Below are positions 61,693 to 64,000 of a stretch of 64,000 nucleotides of DNA, piece by piece. The notes under the pieces were generated by a model that was not told where the DNA came from, searched no databases, and saw only the letters and a program-made list of their open reading frames with translations. The translations under genes and the position numbers were made by a program. This DNA is from Lachnospiraceae bacterium (lineage in GTDB: Bacteria; Bacillota; Clostridia; Lachnospirales; Lachnospiraceae): assembly GCA_015057515.1 (NCBI GenBank), contig SVED01000002.1:1-64000 (forward strand), read 5' to 3'. The number at the start of each line of letters is the position of its first letter. The first letter of the stretch is position 1.

Positions 61693-63606
61693 ATGACGGA
61701 CTATTCTTTTAATTATGCAACCATATTTTTTCTTGTTATTTTGCTTATATGGTTTTTAACTGAAAAAAGAGTTCCGCTGAAAAGTACCAGCATATTTCTT
61801 GGATTGGTGGTTTTACTTGGTGTGTTTACAGTTACCGAAGTGGTAGCTGGTTATGCAAGTTCACATTTTCCAAATAGGGATAATTTACTTTATACATTGA
61901 TTGTGGTGTTTTACGCTATCACATTTAATGTTATACCGTCCATGTTTGCTTACTATGTATGTAATGTAGTGCATTTGGACAGTAAGGTGCAACAAACAAT
62001 AAGCAAGATATGCGTTGCTGCCATTGTGTTGGTTATAGTTATATTAGGTTTTAATCCTATTTTTGAGTGGACATATCATTACAATGAGGCTGGAGAATAT
62101 ATTGTAGGTTTTGGAACATACATTTTGTATGCTATTAACATACTTATGCTACTTGTTTGTGTGGTATGTATGTTAAAGTTTATGACGCAGATAAGATTTG
62201 TCAGTGCAGCTATTATTATTCTGAATATTCTGATTTGTGTAGTGGCAGATATTATCCGATCCCGTTATAGCATAAACGTAATGTGTTTTGTTATGGCAAT
62301 ATGCTTAACCACCCTATATCATTATCTGCATAACCCAGGAGCGGTTATGGATACTAAGACCAGCTTGTACAACAGAGATTTTATGGGTGAATATGTTAGA
62401 AGTAAATTTTCCTATGGAAAAAGATTTGGTGTGATAGTTTTGGCTATGGATGACTTTAAGTTTATCAACAAAACGTATGGTGTTGATACAGGTGATGAAC
62501 TACTTATTCAGATAGCCAGATATCTTAAAGGTCTTAGCAATAATAATGTTGCATTTAGATTTGGCTCAGACCAGTTCTGTGTTATAGTCAACAAAAATGT
62601 AAGCAAAATGAATGAAGTTGCTGAGACTATCCATGAGAGATTTTTACATCCTTGGTATTGCGAGGCTAAGGCAGGGGCTATGATGTCTGCTTCTATTTGT
62701 TGTATAGAGTGTCCTCATGACGCTGCCTCATATGGTGAGCTTATTGAAGTTATGGATTATTCAATGACTGTTGCGAAGCAAACAAAAAAAGGTGGTATAA
62801 GCTGGGCCGTAGATGTAGAGATAGACAAGATACGAAGTGACAAGGCAGTTGAAAAAGCAGTAAAGCTTGCTATGGATAGAGACGATCTTATGGTATATTA
62901 CCAGCCTATATATTCCATAAGCGATAGCTGCTATAATTCAGCTGAGGCATTGGTAAGACTTAAGGATGATGAACTTGGATGGATATCTCCAGAGAAATTC
63001 ATACCAATTGCTGAAAAGAGCGGTCTCATTATTGAAATGGGTGAAATGATCCTTGAAAAGGTGTGTAAATTCATACACGATAACAACCTCAAGGAAAATG
63101 GAATCGAATACATAGAAGTGAACATAAGTCCAATACAGCTTATCCAAGTGGATTTTGCAGATAGAGTAAAATCCATTATGGAAAAGTATGGGGTAAAACC
63201 AGAGCAGATTAACATTGAGATTACCGAGACTGCAAGTATTACATCTATGAGCGTAGTTAAGTCTAATATTACAAAGCTTGTAGAGTATGGTGTTAATTTC
63301 TCTTTGGATGACTATGGTTCTGGTTCATCCAATATAGATTACATCAACCGTATGCCATTTAAGATTATCAAATTGGACAAGTACATTGTATGGGATGCCT
63401 TTAAGAATGATAAGGCGGGCATTACCTTAGAGTACACTATAGGTATGTTAAATGCATTGAAACTTCTTATTGTTGCGGAGGGTGTAGAAACAGCCGAGAT
63501 GAGAGATAAGCTAACCAGCATAGGATGTCACTATATGCAGGGCTGGTACTACTCAAAAGCGGTATCTGACATAGAGTTTATGGACCTTATTCAAAAAGGA
63601 GCCTAG
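61693..63606 (+). CDS. Membrane protein with degenerate GGDEF and intact EAL domain
   Basis: N-terminal polytopic region; FRFGSDQF replaces GGDEF; EALVRL, NISP, EITE, DDYGSG, KLDK, AEGVE present. Confidence 0.9.
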   Translation: MTDYSFNYATIFFLVILLIWFLTEKRVPLKSTSIFLGLVVLLGVFTVTEVVAGYASSHFPNRDNLLYTLIVVFYAITFNVIPSMFAYYVCNVVHLDSKVQQTISKICVAAIVLVIVILGFNPIFEWTYHYNEAGEYIVGFGTYILYAINILMLLVCVVCMLKFMTQIRFVSAAIIILNILICVVADIIRSRYSINVMCFVMAICLTTLYHYLHNPGAVMDTKTSLYNRDFMGEYVRSKFSYGKRFGVIVLAMDDFKFINKTYGVDTGDELLIQIARYLKGLSNNNVAFRFGSDQFCVIVNKNVSKMNEVAETIHERFLHPWYCEAKAGAMMSASICCIECPHDAASYGELIEVMDYSMTVAKQTKKGGISWAVDVEIDKIRSDKAVEKAVKLAMDRDDLMVYYQPIYSISDSCYNSAEALVRLKDDELGWISPEKFIPIAEKSGLIIEMGEMILEKVCKFIHDNNLKENGIEYIEVNISPIQLIQVDFADRVKSIMEKYGVKPEQINIEITETASITSMSVVKSNITKLVEYGVNFSLDDYGSGSSNIDYINRMPFKIIKLDKYIVWDAFKNDKAGITLEYTIGMLNALKLLIVAEGVETAEMRDKLTSIGCHYMQGWYYSKAVSDIEFMDLIQKGA

Positions 63607-63624
63607 CCATTAGCGATATAAAAA

Positions 63625-63672
63625 TGGAGGATAGGATTTTCGTTTTAGGAAAATCCTATCCTCCGTTTTTTC
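63625..63672. terminator. Terminator between convergent genes
   Basis: ggaggataggatttt ... aaaatcctatcctcc gttttttc. Confidence 0.85.
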
Positions 63673-63697
63673 TATTTAGTAGCAAACTAGGGAAGGG

Positions 63698-64000
63698 CTA
63701 CATATTCCATAAACCGTAGGCAGGAATATTTAAGATGCCTTCAGTAAAGCTAACGGGGTGTAGAGATATTTGTACAGATATGTCTGTATTTGGGTTTTGT
63801 AGCTTGAAGGTTTTGATGTTTTGTGCTTTCTTGTTGGCAGTAAAACGAATGTCTACAGGCACCGCTGTAGATTCACCCTCATAAACAAAAGGAACTCTGG
63901 CAGTGGCCTTAGATATCCAATAGTATAGAAAACCAACCTTGTTGCTAAGTTCCTGGAATATATACTGTTCAGCTACAGCTCCATTTGCTTCAGCAAAGAT
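63698..64000 (-). CDS. C-terminal part of an AAA ATPase/DUF4143-like protein, 5' end outside window
   Basis: Manual translation of the minus strand gives IFAEANGAVAEQYIFQELSNKVGFLYYWISKATARVPFVYEGESTAVPVDIRFTANKKAQNIKTFKL...NIPAYGLWNM*. Confidence 0.65.
   Translation of the reverse strand: MFAEANGAVAEQYIFQELSNKVGFLYYWISKATARVPFVYEGESTAVPVDIRFTANKKAQNIKTFKLQNPNTDISVQISLHPVSFTEGILNIPAYGLWNM

Overview
AT-rich, Firmicutes-type chromosomal segment; gene content and order suggest a Lachnospiraceae-like Clostridia (inference). It is mostly housekeeping: glnN (type III GS, 5'-truncated), trpBA, asnS/asnA, degV, trxA, ECF transporter (fused EcfAA' plus EcfT), truA-rplM-rpsI, purC, nhaC, Lon-like protease, carB, LemA/DUF3137, pth-mfd, dut, nrdDG, tRNA-Leu(CAG), galE, NatA/NatB-CPBP, GH25, and an EAL protein. 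No CRISPR array, phage, transposase or integrase was recognised. The less ordinary parts are: (1) an accessory interval at 18.3-21.1 kb with a 4-unit, 72-73 bp-periodic dyad array, an XRE-HTH fused to a PurM-like domain with altered nucleotide-binding residues, and a leader-peptide/stem-loop element before a methyltransferase; (2) a two-gene membrane module, including a protein ending in a toxin-RNase-like domain, inserted between ecfT and truA; (3) a CBM2-like sensor/HD-GYP protein next to a PgaC/PgaD-like exopolysaccharide synthase; (4) a TrpA whose phosphate-binding and loop-6 motifs are altered; (5) a duplicated palindromic element after asnS; (6) an alpha/beta-hydrolase/LCM-type methyltransferase fusion; (7) a natB-like gene split by an apparent 1-nt deletion; (8) NrdR-box-like sites upstream of nrdD. 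All assignments come from reading the sequence; no database search was run.
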